A DNA stretch of 64,000 nt from Paralvinella palmiformis (Eukaryota; Annelida; Polychaeta; Terebellida; Alvinellidae): NCBI GenBank assembly GCA_025642065.1, contig JAODUP010000548.1:298501-362500 (forward strand). Reading direction: 5' to 3'. Every line of letters starts with the position of its first letter. The first letter of the stretch is position 1. Under the pieces are notes generated by a model. The model was not told the origin of the DNA and did not search any database. It saw only the letters and a list, made by a program, of their open reading frames with translations. Positions 23,773 through 36,981 of the stretch are shown here, piece after piece. Both the position numbers and the translations under genes were made by a program.

Positions 23773-24654
23773 TACTCGCTGGCAGACATGTGCAGATGTA
23801 CGAGATGATGCCTGCGGGATCAGTGAACGCCGACATACCCACACATGGACAGTGTATGTGTGTGTGTATATGTGTGTGTGAGGTTTGTGCCAAAACACGA
23901 TGAACCGCGGCGTGCTTTGTTTATTTACAACTCGCAACTCGCCGGTAAGGGAAGACGTTCAAAGCCTCCCCTTTATTATCACCATCTCCGTTTATCGTAT
24001 ATCTTCGAGCGCATTATCTTATCAAACGGCAGTCGCTGATTAGTTACACCCCCCTGAAAGTCGGCACTGATTAGATAGAGTCCTCTGGGCATTTAGATTA
24101 TGATCCTGAACTGGATACTCCATCTGCCATTAAACAGGAGGCGGACCAAGGATAGGGTGGGCACTGGTTATTATATCGAAAATCAAAGACTGAACCGCTT
24201 ATAACAAAATGGAACTCTCTCTATGCAATAGTTTATTGCATCTAAACGGAGACTAGATGTTTCGGATTCAGGACGTTTGGACTTGATCTTTCATCCTTCA
24301 TTAAATTTATTATAAAGATTAAAAACTACTGTATGTTGTCACGTAAGTAGATTTAATAATGAAACACGCCACACAAGCCCCCCAAACCCACAATCTATTA
24401 GAGCCATTACGCTGGCCATTTTTCAAGTTATGCGACGCACAAAATAAAAACATTATAATAATCAGATAGGTGACCTTGAACCAAATTCCGAAGTCAGTGT
24501 TCTGGCTTTTGATAAGATTGTAAAATTAATTTAGGAATGACTCGTCAGGCATCACTGTAATGCAGTCCTACTTAATAAACCCATAAACATCTCTCATATG
24601 ATACATTTATAACTCTTTGCAAACATATAAATAATAAAGTTGCATTGAATTTTA

Positions 24655-24720
<66 letters not shown>

Positions 24721-25531
24721 GAAAATCTGAACACAATTGTTAAGGGCGCCTCCATGGCCCTAACTGGTATCGCGGTTAGCCACAGATCTGTAGCACCTGG
24801 GTTCAAACCCAGCCCGGACTATGTCAGAAGGGTGTTTCACTTCGCCTCATTCCATTTAGAGCTCGCTCGGCTCATTTACCCTACCTTTTGCAAAAACAGT
24901 TTTTACATCTTTCAACACGATTGTTATACAACAGGAATTTAATAGGGTTATCAAATATATGTATTCCTATTAATATTAAGCAGCCCTAAAGAAATGGTTC
25001 TACGTTGTTTATTCTGAAGAAAAAAAAATCAATATTTTTAATATAAAGTATAACTTAATGATTCAATATAAAAATATCCTTTTCCTAAACCTTCAGTCCA
25101 AATATCTGCTATTCCATTTAACCGGGGGGGGGGGCAATGCCATTAGGGTTTGACCACAAGTCAAGTGGGGGGGGGCTTGTATGACACATACAATCTTCTG
25201 TCAAGTTTGATGTGACCCATCGTTATATTAGTGGATGGATGTTTTATTTTATTTGCGTATAGTATTATCATCATTAAAATTCTTATCATCTGAAGGTATT
25301 CGTCGTTCTCAACCTCTATAGCTTTAGCCGGGATTATGATAAACACTACGTCTCTCTGACGTCACTATTTATCCACCTGTCAATTAGTGAAGTCATCTTT
25401 TATCACTGATAACGCGCCATAGTTTAATATTACGATCTACTGAGAGGCATATCACTTTCCACATAACTGACATATCCTGTGTGGTTCACATCCGATATGT
25501 TGAGGTGTCATCGTCAGTGATCAGGCAAACA

Positions 25532-25590
<59 letters not shown>

Positions 25591-27099
25591 ATTCTACTGT
25601 TAATTAAGTTTATTATTTCACTAAACACCGGATATTAGTGTAAGTGAGTAGCAGGCCAGCCGGATGGACTGTCGGGCTCTGAGAAGGGCCGTTATCTGAC
25701 CAAGTGTCAGCACCACCAGGGGGCGTTGACAAATTCGAGCGGAACATCACGATACCGGAAACGACCGGTCTGTCTGGTCGTTGGGATCGGGGCAGATTAA
25801 AAGCGTTATCAGTAAACCCCGGGGGTGAGCCCCAGAATTTGGGTTTAGGAGGGGAACTTTTTGGGAATGGTTTGAAATTTCATCTCTTCCGAGATTGACT
25901 ACGATATAACGGTTATAAATAATGAAGTGTGAACGATTACTTGACGTGTTGGTGTCGAGGTTGTTTAAAGTGTTAAATGAACGGTGAGCACTTTTAGATA
26001 TTTCGGGCTAACATATGTCTACTACTCTTAGAAAGATTTTTCCTGTTTAAACAGGGACGTAATTTCTTGCTTATGGTGAAAAATAGAAATAAATAAAAAT
26101 GCGATAAGGGTTGAAGCGCGTATTATTCTCCTCCCCCCCCCCCCATTAATTCTTCACAGGATATACATACACTTATTGTCGCGTTTCGATCATATGAAAG
26201 TCTGTTGCTCCTAACGATTGATGGGAGGAAATGAAATAATTATATTAAATTATTGACACTTAACTGGTATATTTTTGAACGGTCGCTCGTATTTCGCATG
26301 TTTGATGCTTCAAGATTTGACCAGTAACCGACACTGAAGCCTATATTTAATATCAAAGGCTAGTATCGGGTTAGTACCATCAGTTATTTTGTAAATAGTT
26401 TAACCCTGAAGTAGTTTCACCGCTATACGGGATTAGTTCGCGTAAATGGCTACGTGTTTTAGATATCTGTGCACTCTTACATTTGACCCCTAGACCACGT
26501 TAGGTCGACGCGTTTCTGGCGTTTCCCGCCAGTGCCACGAGTCTGGGATACAACAGGACCACGGCGAAGATGACAGGAAATGTTCAGCGCCTGTACGTGA
26601 GTTTGGTGTACAGTAATGTGGCGCCTGAATCTAGCCGGTCGACATCAAAGTGAAACTTTTGCAGTCCGATTTCTCGCATCTGGCCCGAGGGCAACCATTT
26701 CTGGACACCACACCGATCCGGAATCCGCTTTAATCTGGTGGGTCTTCTTATGGAATGCAAGATGCCTTTAGATCTCGACACAAACTAAAATTCCTGGCCC
26801 GATCTGAATCAAGACGTTCTGACCTTAATCAGCGATGGGTTAAGTGATCGACATCTTGAATATGTTCCGGATCACAGATTTTTGTCAGTGATTTTTGAAC
26901 AGAATAGGATAACTGTAGCATCGTTAATACAGGTATTACTATCTTAAATAGCACAATTATGTCTTCTAATATTGATTTTAATGTCGAAATATAAGTATTA
27001 AACCATTTATTGTTAATGAAATTAAATATAATAATAATAAGAAGAAGAGTGCTGATGCTTCACCTGCTGGTGTTGTTACTGATGATGATGGTGGTGATG

Positions 27100-27131
<32 letters not shown>

Positions 27132-27426
27132 AATGGTAAAACTAGTTGAAAACGTTGTAGCCTTGTAAGAGCCCGTCTACTGGCGCCATCTAGCGAATAG
27201 ATTTGCTAATAGAAGCAAACTGATTTTTCCTGGTTTTATTGCGAATTAGAACTCGTCACTGTGTTATAATAGTTAGTAAAGTAGAACTGTAGTTGAGGTT
27301 CTCTCGTTGTAATGGTTATGAGGAACTTGTAGCGGGAATGATATGACGTCAGAGGCAGTAATTCCTCTATTGTCATGGTACTGATAGTCTAGTTGTAACC
27401 ATTTTATATTGTCAATATATTAGATT
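23773..27426. other. noncoding intergenic stretch with microsatellites
   Basis: Apart from the SINE at 24744, it holds (TA)n/(GT)n near 24655-24717, G runs near 25124-25174, (CA)n at 25533-25588, and (GAT)n at 27077-27131. No gene is recognisable. Confidence 0.5.
24744..24913 (+). mobile_element. SINE family A copy with target-site duplication
   Basis: The head GGGCGCCTCCATGGCCCTAAC, B box GGTTCAAACCC, and body GAAGGGTGTTTCACTTCGCC. It is flanked by AACAC(A/G)ATTGTTA at 24730-24742 and 24914-24926. Confidence 0.88.
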
Positions 27427-27793
27427 AAGTAGTAGTAGTAGTAGTACTACTACTACTACTAGTAGTAGTAGTAGTCATAATGGTACTGGTATTAGTGATG
27501 GTATTGTAGTAGTAGTATTAGCAATAGTACTAGTACTCGTATTAGTGGTAATAGTAGTAATAGTAGTAATAGTAGTAGTAGTAGTAGTAATAGTAGTAGA
27601 AGTAGTAGTAGTAGTAGTCATAGTAGTAGTAGTAGTAATAGTAGTTGTAGTAGTAGTAATAGTAGTAATAGTAGTATAGTAGTAGTAGTAATAGTAGTAG
27701 TAGTAGTAGTAGTAGTAATAGTAATAGTCACAGTAGTAGTAGTAGTAGTAATAGTAGTTGTAGTAGTAGTAATAGTAGTAATAGTAGTAGTAA

Positions 27794-27831
<38 letters not shown>

Positions 27832-27862
27832 TAGTAATAGTAATAATAGTAGTAGTAGTAAT
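27427..27862. repeat. (AGT)n trinucleotide array with internal inversion
   Basis: About 430 bp of AGT/AAT-rich triplets. At 27429-27474 the order is (AGT)n-(ACT)n-(AGT)n, so this part is self-complementary. The poly-Leu minus-strand ORF over it is an artefact of the repeat. Confidence 0.9.
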
Positions 27863-27887
27863 TACGCAGTTTTCCAAATTGTAAATT

Positions 27888-28035
27888 TGTGGTTTTATAA
27901 CCACATTTATGCGCACATTTTGCTAAATCGGTCGATCGACCTTTAAAGATAACGAAACGAAGTAAAAAAATAAGTACCCTTCAGATTTAGGCCGACCGGG
28001 ATTTGAACTCAGATACTATAGGTTTATGTGCATCT
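27888..28035 (-). mobile_element. degraded SINE family A copy (minus)
   Basis: The minus strand shows TATAGTATCTGAGTTCAAATCC, then CGGCCTAAATCTGAAGGGTAC and the decayed body through CCACAAATTTAC. It is more diverged than the other copies and abuts the AGT array. Confidence 0.6.
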
Positions 28036-31000
28036 AAATATACACTCTCATACAGACATGCAAACAGACAAACAGGTAGAAAATTAGGCTGATCTTTCCA
28101 CGCATGCACGCATGCACACACCCTGAGAGACAGAGAGAGAGAGAACATGAACTGCTCGCACGTTGCTACTATTTCATTTAAATAAAAGTCTAGTGATGTT
28201 CGTAGCCTTTCTTGGTGTTAGGTAAGTGTGTCCCTCCTGCTTAAGAATTTCATCTTCAAATTTAAAAATGGACAAATTTGATCATCGAGTCCACTTATTG
28301 CGAGAAATATCGGGTACACATTCTCAGTAAGCTGCACGTGCACGATATAGTAAAAATCTGTTTTGCTATCATTATGATAATGTCTTTTAATGTCGCAAAA
28401 ACTTCGCTCAGAGAAAAGCTCCATATCTACAAAACAAACATGGCCGCGTAGATAGGTTTGATGTTATCGATGCGCGACAACAGCGCGTTGAAGTCCCCGC
28501 AGTTAAACTACGCTTAACAGATTCACCTGTTACATTATAACGAGTCATTATCTTACGCAGTAATCTCCGCCGTGGGCCATATAGTGTCTGAGATATCTTC
28601 TCTATACTGATCTCGACACCATTCTCCCACGGTCGTACGGAGCCCAGTTTTGACGCATCTCGTTGAACGTTCGCGATCAGAGATGGCCGTGAAAACGAAA
28701 CGTTAAAATCGACCGTTCTGTGTACGAACGAAAAGACCATTTTCTTTTTAATGTAATCGGGAGCCGAATTGGTTGGAAATCTTAGTTTTGAAACGCACAG
28801 GTGTAGTTGTTTCTGTAAAGATCACAATACCGAAAATTAGATGAGATTTATTATGGCCGCTCGCTAAGTGAAGATGATCGAGTTGAAGAACGTAAACACC
28901 TCCAGGTAGAACTTTGTGGGCACAAATTCGTTTTAGGAAATGGCTAGAAAGACATTCTCAAGAAGATGAAGATGATGATGATGATGATGATGCCATCATC
29001 AGTTGTCTGGTTGTCGTGCGAATGTTTATATAATAGTTTTCTTCTCTAGACGAAGTGATCACTTATAGGACTGTTTAAGCCCTCTTGGGGTCGCTTTCTA
29101 TCCAATTGGCGTCCTCTTTAAAACCATCTTTAGCCACACGTTGTCTCCTCGAGCTGTATACAAGTACCTTGCCGGCTCCACAATTTGGCTAAAGTTCACC
29201 TGTTTAATGGCGGTTTTAAGAAAAAAGCGAACTCTAAACTAATTAAATTGCCGAAGAAAAAAAAACCCATAGTTTCACACGTTATTGTTATCCTATGTTT
29301 ACAGGTCTTCGCTAACAAATATCCATTGTTTATATTATTTTATTTGAATGTTCGCTGCAATATTTCAATCTTCGTTTGTATAACAGAGATTTTTCAACGA
29401 TTTGCTCCATTTTCCTTGGCTCTTGTATTTTGCATTTCCCCCATCTTAAGTCCGTCTCTGCAGTTTGGTCGATCTTCATCAAAGCCATTCCCTTGACAGA
29501 TGAAAAACAATCGGATTGCAGAGATGTGCTTCATGATTATGATCTGTTTAATTAACGCACAGCTTAAAATTAACGAAATATACCAGTCAATTCGTAACCT
29601 GGTAAATCCACTTTAACACGCCGCATCCGTATCCTGTGGCAGAAGAACAATTATCATATTAATGAACGAATGATTTTGTTTTCTGAACCGTGTATGTTTT
29701 ACGTAAAAAAAAGGTTAAGGTTCGGGATCGAAAGTTAATAATACATAAAATAAATTTATCAATTGCGCTTTCGTTTACATAACTTCAAATGAAACGGCAA
29801 CAATGTAAACTCCATCCTGCCCCCCACCCCCAAACCCCTAATATATAGATAAAAGTTTGCTCACATTTCGTTCGTACATCCACACGCTGACTGGTAATCG
29901 ATCACGTACAATTGCCCGTAAGATGCATGTCTTCGTTGACCTCAGTTAGCCCCAACCCAATCGCCTTATCTGACAAAACCATCCGACCTGTATGATCATA
30001 GTACATGGCTTTTGGCCGCGGTGATGTTCGTGTCTCTCATTTGGGTTTGTGTAAAAATCCATCTCAGACCATTCATAGATGGGTAGGATTATTCGAAAGT
30101 GACTTCTATTATAATTTTCACTTGGACCAGTCGTCGTCGGGTTCCGTTCAGGACGATATGTTGTGATTGTGCGTCTGGGGATGGTCGCCGGTCAAATGTC
30201 CGCGTTGACCTCGCGTGGACCGGTCACGGATAATGGACGTTTCTCGAGGCGGAAATGAACATAATACCGCCGGGTCATAGGTCAGCATCGGAAGTGCCCG
30301 GGTCACGGCGTTCGGATGACCAACGCCGAAATCCAGCCGAGTGACACGGTATGGACAAGAGCCCTGGGCGAAAATACAGCGGCCAAGGTGCGGGAGGCTT
30401 TTGTGAAGCTTTCTGCATTTGCAATAAACGTAAAATCGTTATTTTCACGGCTGTATCGAATAACATCGCCGTGCGCATTTGTAACATGGTCATTAATGCG
30501 TGTTTTGTTTGCCGATGATGCATTTAAGCAATTTGCCAGTTTCTGCATCTACATTGTCTGTATATAATGTTTGGGTGAGCCATCCAGTTTTGGAGCGAAA
30601 GATTTGACCGAAGACGTATAAGTAAGCTGGCAATCTCAGCATCACACATAGTCCCCCCCCCCCCCCCCCGTCATGCGCCACTCGACATGATCACTAGATA
30701 GATATTTGTAATTATTAAATAAACAATCCGTTTACGTTATTATCTTTTATAGGTGTTCATATATGCCCCAGAGCAGTACGTCCCTTCTAAAATGTTTATT
30801 CCGAAAATTGTTTATTTCTGTTACCCAATATTATAATTAACATCATTATGGCCATTTCATCGTATTATCAACAGAACGACATCCCCAAATTATTTTTCAA
30901 GACCTTGAGTTCGTCGACTGTAGTTCTTTGAATCTAATTATGGAATATGATATCTCTGTGGTATATAGCTCAATCAGTCAGCGATCACAGTCAGCTGATA

Positions 31001-31124
31001 CAACGATGCCTTTATTATTATCAACGATACGAGAATGGCTAACAATTTTATAGAAACATAATATTAAAGTTTACACGTTAACTAGTATCCAGTATGTGAG
31101 ATGTCACGTGTTTATAATGGAGTA
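28036..31124. other. noncoding; one ORF of doubtful status
   Basis: ORF 28740-28408 (-) is 110 aa with a Kozak-like start and mixed composition, but I recognise no domain. It overlaps the 68-aa ORF 28424-28218. (GAT)n lies at 28970-28992 and a C run at 30652-30669. The part 30120-30320 is relatively CpG-rich. No gene is supported. Confidence 0.4.
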
Positions 31125-31192
31125 CGGACAGTTGCTCACCTGGACACTTGCTCACCGGACAGTTGCTCACCGAGCAAATGAAAAAGTGGACA
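31125..31192 (+). mobile_element. solo arm of the foldback element
   Basis: Three tandem GGACAGTTGCTCACC units (one reads GGACACTTGCTCACC), then GAGCAAATGAAAAAGTGGACAG. It matches the arms at 23429 and 23772. It also shares GAGTA before CGGACAG with the outer flank of the right arm. No opposing arm was found nearby. Confidence 0.82.
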
Positions 31193-31774
31193 GAAAGAAT
31201 CATTTCGTACGAGGAGTGTATTTCACGCCAACACTTAAGTCTTCGTTAACGATCGTGTTCTGTATATCAGTTTGTCCATAATCCGGTTTGTGTTTGGGTA
31301 TTAGCCGTCAGATCACGACTAGACATGTCTCGTTAGCTAATGCATAGAGAGAGAGAGGGGTTATCTTATGTTAGAAGTCAGCCGTTTGATGTACTAGATC
31401 TTGCTGCGTTAGCGTCTTCATCCGTTCTAAATTTAGAGACTTTACGAGAGCATTCGTCAGACACGCTAAACCTTTACCGCGGGCAGACGATGAGGTTGGA
31501 TATTGGAATCATAATCCGTCGTCAAGAAACTCTTTAGTTTGTTGTATCGTGCTGAGTGGAAAAGCCTTTCGGTCGCGACTTTATGTCAATCGCGAACTGA
31601 AAGTTATAGGAAGTTTATACTAAAAAAGACCTTCCCGGTCGATACAAGGACTGTAGCCACCTTTTGTTTAAAGGTGGTCAGTAATGACGACCACACGGTG
31701 ACTGTGGTAATCGTCGGTGATGGTAGATTTTTAACAGATTAATGTTAGTGGTAGATCTATAGACGTAACCAAAT

Positions 31775-31899
31775 GTGGTCAACAAACGCATTTGACATGG
31801 TTGAGCTGCACTTCTCTGTTAACGTATTCGACATGGTGGTCAACAAACGCATTTGACATGGTTGAGCTGCACTTCTCTGTTAACGTATTCGACATGGTG
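31775..31899. repeat. perfect 61-bp tandem duplication
   Basis: GTGGTCAACAAACGCATTTG through GTATTCGACATGG occurs twice head to tail with a 61-bp period and no mismatch that I can see; about 3 further bases match after the second copy. The lack of divergence suggests recent origin. Confidence 0.93.
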
Positions 31900-32087
31900 T
31901 TGTTGACTATATATCGATCTCTTATAGTCGATTTTATCTCGTATGCCAATAAATGCGTGGATTATAATAATTATATCGTGACAATGATCGCGCATCATAA
32001 TATGAGGAATATACATTTTTACTCTCAGATACATATCTTTGAGGCGTTTCTTTAAAATTTGAGTTAATAGATTAAAGAAGATTATTT

Positions 32088-32133
<46 letters not shown>

Positions 32134-33512
32134 TAATAAAGTTTCTTACAAGGTTCCTTATACTGATATCTCAAACGTGGGCTATCTCAAATTTAATTTA
32201 AAGCGTTTAAGGATGTAAATAAATTAGCCGAAAAAGCAATATAAAATTACGATTTCAGGAGATGAGGACCTCCAAATCAAACCTAAGGTATTTATATTCT
32301 CCTCATAAGTCACTGTGAGTATTTCAGATTTAAACTGAAGGCGGTTTCATCGTGAGACTAGGCTGATGTTTACATCAGAGAGTCGGTACCGAAATAGAAA
32401 ACAATAAACTCCGTGTCTAGATAATCATTACGCTCTCATAGGAAGTTAATTTAGATCTGAGCTCGCTAATTTGGCGAATAATGTATTCCAGGCATAGAGT
32501 GGGTGCCTTTCATCTTCGTTTTGGCTGACAGGGGACTGCGTAGTTTCGGGATGCATCCGCAATTTGGACGCACGTCGGGCGTGCCACGGGAAAGGGGCTT
32601 CATGCATACGAACGCCCCCGCAAATACAAACCCTTATTAGAGAATTAAAAAGTCTGGGAAGTGAAGCGAAGGATATAGGGAGAAACCAGCAGCTAATTTT
32701 CGGTGAATAGCGCGCTACGCCTTTAAGGGCAAGGCGAGGCCGGTCCAGCTGGCCCTATACCTGGCTAAATACCTGGCGGCACATTCTTTGAAGTCGGCTC
32801 TCAGCAATCAGAGTAACACCTGGGCCGAGTGGCCAGACAGGGATCAGAGGCTCGGTCATGTATGCCACAGGTGATTATGTACCGTTCTACAAATAGCACA
32901 ACGGTATATAGCACCTTCAAGATGCCAATCAACCTCATAAAAGGAAGCTGAAACTCGGAAACTACAACGATCTCTCAATAATTGAGAGATTCATGACCTC
33001 ATCAACCAATGAGCACATAACAATGTATAAAATCGAACAATGTGATGTTAAATTAGTTGGATAAAAGACGACTTACAGATTATCAACAAACGTTTAACAA
33101 AATTATTTAAAAAAATTAGAAGAAAGTTATGTAATTTTATTCATTTGACCCTTCTGACATCTAAAAACTTCCACGTGTCAAATAGGATGACAAAGTGACA
33201 GCTCTCATGTGACGTCTACATCAGCAGCAATCTTTTTTATATTTGTGGAACGGTTTTATGTTACCACACTTTAAGTGACAGGACTGTTCTCATCTAAGTA
33301 CTTTAGTAAGTTTATCGCGACAGGAAAATATTGACGTCACGTAATTATTTGACAGCATCTAATTGCAATTCGCTTAACACCTTTTTTATTCCATGACAGA
33401 CCCGGGCATAACACTACCTGGTGTGTTGTTGTTTGACATCACCTGTAAGAGGCAATAGTAATTATAATTTATTAATTATGGTTTGCATGCGTATTTTCTG
33501 AATTCTGAATGA

Positions 33513-33514
<2 letters not shown>
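31900..33514. other. noncoding with (AAT)n
   Basis: (AAT)n is at 32090-32136, followed by TAATAAAGTTTCTTACAAGG, which faintly resembles the LINE 3' end seen at 18268 and 59161. No gene is recognisable. Confidence 0.45.
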
Positions 33515-33543
<29 letters not shown>

Positions 33544-33695
33544 CGCGCGCGCGCGTGCGCGCGCGTGTGTGCATATGTGTGCGTGTGTGTATATGTGTGT
33601 GTATGTGTGTGTGCTTGTATGTGTGTGTGTACGTGCGTATGTACGTGCGTGTATCTGTGTGTATGTGTGTGTATGTGCGCGCGCGTGTGTGTGCG
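33515..33695. repeat. (AT)n, (GC)n and GT/GCGT compound microsatellite
   Basis: About 180 bp of alternating purine-pyrimidine: AT, then CG, then GTGT/GCGT/GTAT. Sequence of this kind can adopt Z-DNA. The ORFs across it on both strands are repeat artefacts. Confidence 0.9.
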
Positions 33696-34563
33696 TTAAC
33701 AACGTCATTAAAATCACCGATCAGCAGCTGTACGTTGTTGTCAACCGTTCAGAACATTAAAATAACCCAAAAGCTATTAGTTGTAGAATGTATTTATATT
33801 ACCAGATTTCATGCTCTTTCAATACTCGATGACATCTTCATTCGGCACATTTCTCGTGTCAGATGCCGCCGACCTGAAGCCAATTGACGAACAAATGACA
33901 TTTTCGAATTCCGGCTCATCATCGTTCGCTTTCGGAATTTCAGTCTCAGTATCGACGACATCTTTCTGAAACTACACCGACGGCATGCGTTCATATCACA
34001 TCCGCTTATGTTTTACATTCACGGCCGAAATGTAATGCAAAACAACGCACTAAAATATTCGTAAATAATTCGTGTAGAATTATTGTTGTCGAATCAGAGA
34101 AAACGCTTTCTGTGTCTGTATTTCTGTGTAGTGACGCACGAAACCCGTGACGTTGTAGACACCGTACTGTACTCAGTATTTGGCAATCTGGCATATCAAT
34201 TGCAATCATAACCTGTCGCTTATTACAATTGTCTTCAGCTTGTCACATACAGAAGAGGAACGAATTCCCCCAAACTAGGAATAATCCCGATGTCAAAATA
34301 GTAACACGTCACGGGTCTGACATTTCATTAAGTGTAATTTATATGATACACTGCTAATTACTAATACAAACGAGTATCATACACTAAATGTCAGCTATAT
34401 ATTAGAGATAGGTTCTTTATTTTTTTCCTTGTTATTATATTAATTCTGATGAAATAATTTATTTATAAATTAAAATATTTGTATTAATCAGCATCAAGTG
34501 ATATTTATCTCTTCAGTATCAACACAATATTTGTTCCTTAATTTACTTAATATTACACACGCC

Positions 34564-34566
<3 letters not shown>

Positions 34567-34654
<88 letters not shown>

Positions 34655-34725
34655 TTATAATAGTATCTTGTCTATTTTATCATCTATCTCACGACCATAC
34701 GGTGAGAAGACTACACAGAGGGGAT

Positions 34726-34757
<32 letters not shown>
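34567..34757. repeat. (CA)n at 34567-34653 and (TA)n at 34729-34757
   Basis: Two long dinucleotide arrays separated by about 75 bp of unique sequence. The ORFs spanning them are repeat artefacts. Confidence 0.93.
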
Positions 34758-34760
<3 letters not shown>

Positions 34761-35705
34761 TCAAGAGGAGGAGAAAGAAGAAAGAAGAGAAGAAATTGGT
34801 GTGTGTGTGTTAACAGATCATTCATTTGTCGAAAACATTATCACCTCATTAATCCTGTAATAATTATTTTTAAAATTTTAATCTTCTGAACAAAAGTTGT
34901 TTTACCTGAATATATCAGGTTATGTCAAAACATCCATAACGCAGTATATAACTCAATACATCGGGAATATACAACAGTACATCTATCGCGATGTGGAACG
35001 CGACAGTATATACCACAATAATTTACTGTAAATATCTGCCAGCAAATGAAGCTTATAACCACCTTATGACGTGTCCTCTGTATTTCGCGCTAACACGATT
35101 GTCATTAAATATGTCTATTGTTGTGAGGTCTACACACCTCTAAGTGCCGCTTTAAACGGTATGAGAACAGCCGGTTACGACGCACGTGCGTCGTCTCGGC
35201 TCATAATAGGCCCGCGCGTGTCCGCGCAGGACCGCGTCTCCCACAACGCTCTTAGCGGACAGGAATCTCTTACCGAAGTAATCCATTTTATGGAGGGCAC
35301 TCCGTCGGCAGACTTTGATGTTATTATTCCATACATTCCGACAGTTCCTGGCAGACTTATATAATGGATATTGGAGTGTTCTGAGGTGAGCCAACATCCG
35401 TTATGTGTACGGTGAACGTCGGTCGCAGGCGTCTTGTTAGACAGCTGTCGCTTGACGAGGCCTCACGATGTACCCACGACCCTAATGAAGGTTGGGAAGA
35501 TGAAAGTCAAATGACATTTTGTCGGCTTATAAGAGTTTTCCTTGTCATGTGATATCGGCAATTGTTTAACGGCCATTAGTTATAACGTCGTCCGAGTTTA
35601 AGCTGATAGATCTAGAAGACGACACCAGCTGGAAGATCCACGCATAAAAATAGTGTCCCATTGACTACTAAGTAGTCTGTCTTCTTCCATTGGAGAACTC
35701 TCTCT

Positions 35706-35736
<31 letters not shown>

Positions 35737-35860
35737 CGCAAACCTCCATCTTAGGGCTTTATAACGAATTATATCCTTGTTTATGAGAAGTTACGCTAGG
35801 GTTCTGTCGTTCGGCCATGTGTGCCTAGTGGGTGCAGAACTGAAGTTAAACAAAGATCTC
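34758..35860. other. noncoding with (CT)n
   Basis: ORFs 35071-35364 (+) and 35152-35397 (-) overlap on opposite strands in a CpG-richer segment and have no recognisable domain. (CT)n is at 35706-35738. Confidence 0.4.
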
Positions 35861-35951
35861 ACTCACTCAATAACTCACTCAATAACTCACTCAATAACTC
35901 ACTCAATAACTCACTCAATAACTCACTCAATAACTCACTCAATAACTCACT
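35861..35951. repeat. 12-bp minisatellite ACTCACTCAATA, about 7 copies
   Basis: A clean tandem array that reads as a Thr-His-Ser-Ile repeat in one plus frame. It ends in CTCG/CTCA tetranucleotides. It is related in composition to the CACT array at 56156. Confidence 0.93.
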
Positions 35952-36935
35952 CGCTCGCTCACTCGCTCACTGTGAAATTTTCCCCACGCAAAACTGACTT
36001 ATCTTTTCATGAATTATTATGAATGTTTATGATTAATTAATATAATGGGCTATGCGGGCATATATTTGTGTAGGTGTAGATAGGTTCATGTATGAGTAGT
36101 TTTATAGATGTTTAGGTTGTATAGTATTTTAGGGATGTTTGTATGTTAGTAGTTTTACACTATCAGAATATCAGAAATGGGATGAAACGAATAATCAAAT
36201 CTATGATCTTCCCTTCAAGCTGCGAAATGACTGACAACCCTTGGGGGAGGACTCCGAATTTTGTAACTCCATACCATTTGTTTATTTGTGCGAATTAGTT
36301 TCGGCAAGATCCAAGTTGATTAATTAACCGTTTGTGTCTTTTATCGGGTGAAATGTATCACCTTGTAAGGAGCTCTATTGTTTTAGCGTTATTCCCCGCG
36401 GGTGTCCTAACAGTCCAATCCTCTAACATCAAAGTTTCGCCGGTTAATTCGCCACTGTTTTGGGTCATTCAAGCCTTCACGCGGCGGCATTATATATTGT
36501 AGGGCACACAGTGGCGCACCGGAACCCGGAATCAATACTCCAATTAACCGTATTCCCAATAATTGTCGAACTCAGAAGAGACGACCCCTTTGATGTTAGT
36601 GTTATTGTTTACATATTAGCGGCGGTGAAATCAAACGCTCTCGTCGAGATTATACCGATATAAGGAAGAATCGTTAACTTTTCCCAGTCGGGGGAATTAA
36701 TTAATGACGGAGACAGTAGGCGCATCGGAAGTTATCAATAGAATTACGTCAATAAATATCGGATGAAGTTTTGAAACTATTGAACTTATGGCCGGTTGTG
36801 CCTTTGTTAGGGGGGGGGGGTTCGTTTCAGCCTGGAATTGGTATCAATGAGTGGAATTCGATCCTCAGACCAAGTGGTAGACTGCCCAAAATTAAACACA
36901 TTTAAAGGAAGGCTTTATACGTACTCCCCGCGGCT

Positions 36936-36981
36936 GTGCTGGATAAGCGATAGCCTGAGGATTCTCCCCGAACAACAAAAC
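36936..36981 (+). repeat. second copy of the family C tail
   Basis: GCTGTGCTGGATAAGCGATAGCCTGAGGATTCTCCCCGAA and then CAACAAAAC match 13310-13355 with a few substitutions. It marks a dispersed repeat. The head of this copy is not recognisable. Confidence 0.75.

Noticed and set aside
27728..27916. Poly-Leu minus-strand ORF
   Set aside because: Translation of the AGT/AAT triplet array.
33472..33887. Several ORFs rich in Cys/Val/Arg or Thr/His on both strands
   Set aside because: Artefacts of the AT/GC/GT compound microsatellite.
35861..35951. CRISPR-like array
   Set aside because: The 12-bp units are directly adjacent without spacers, and the genome is eukaryotic.
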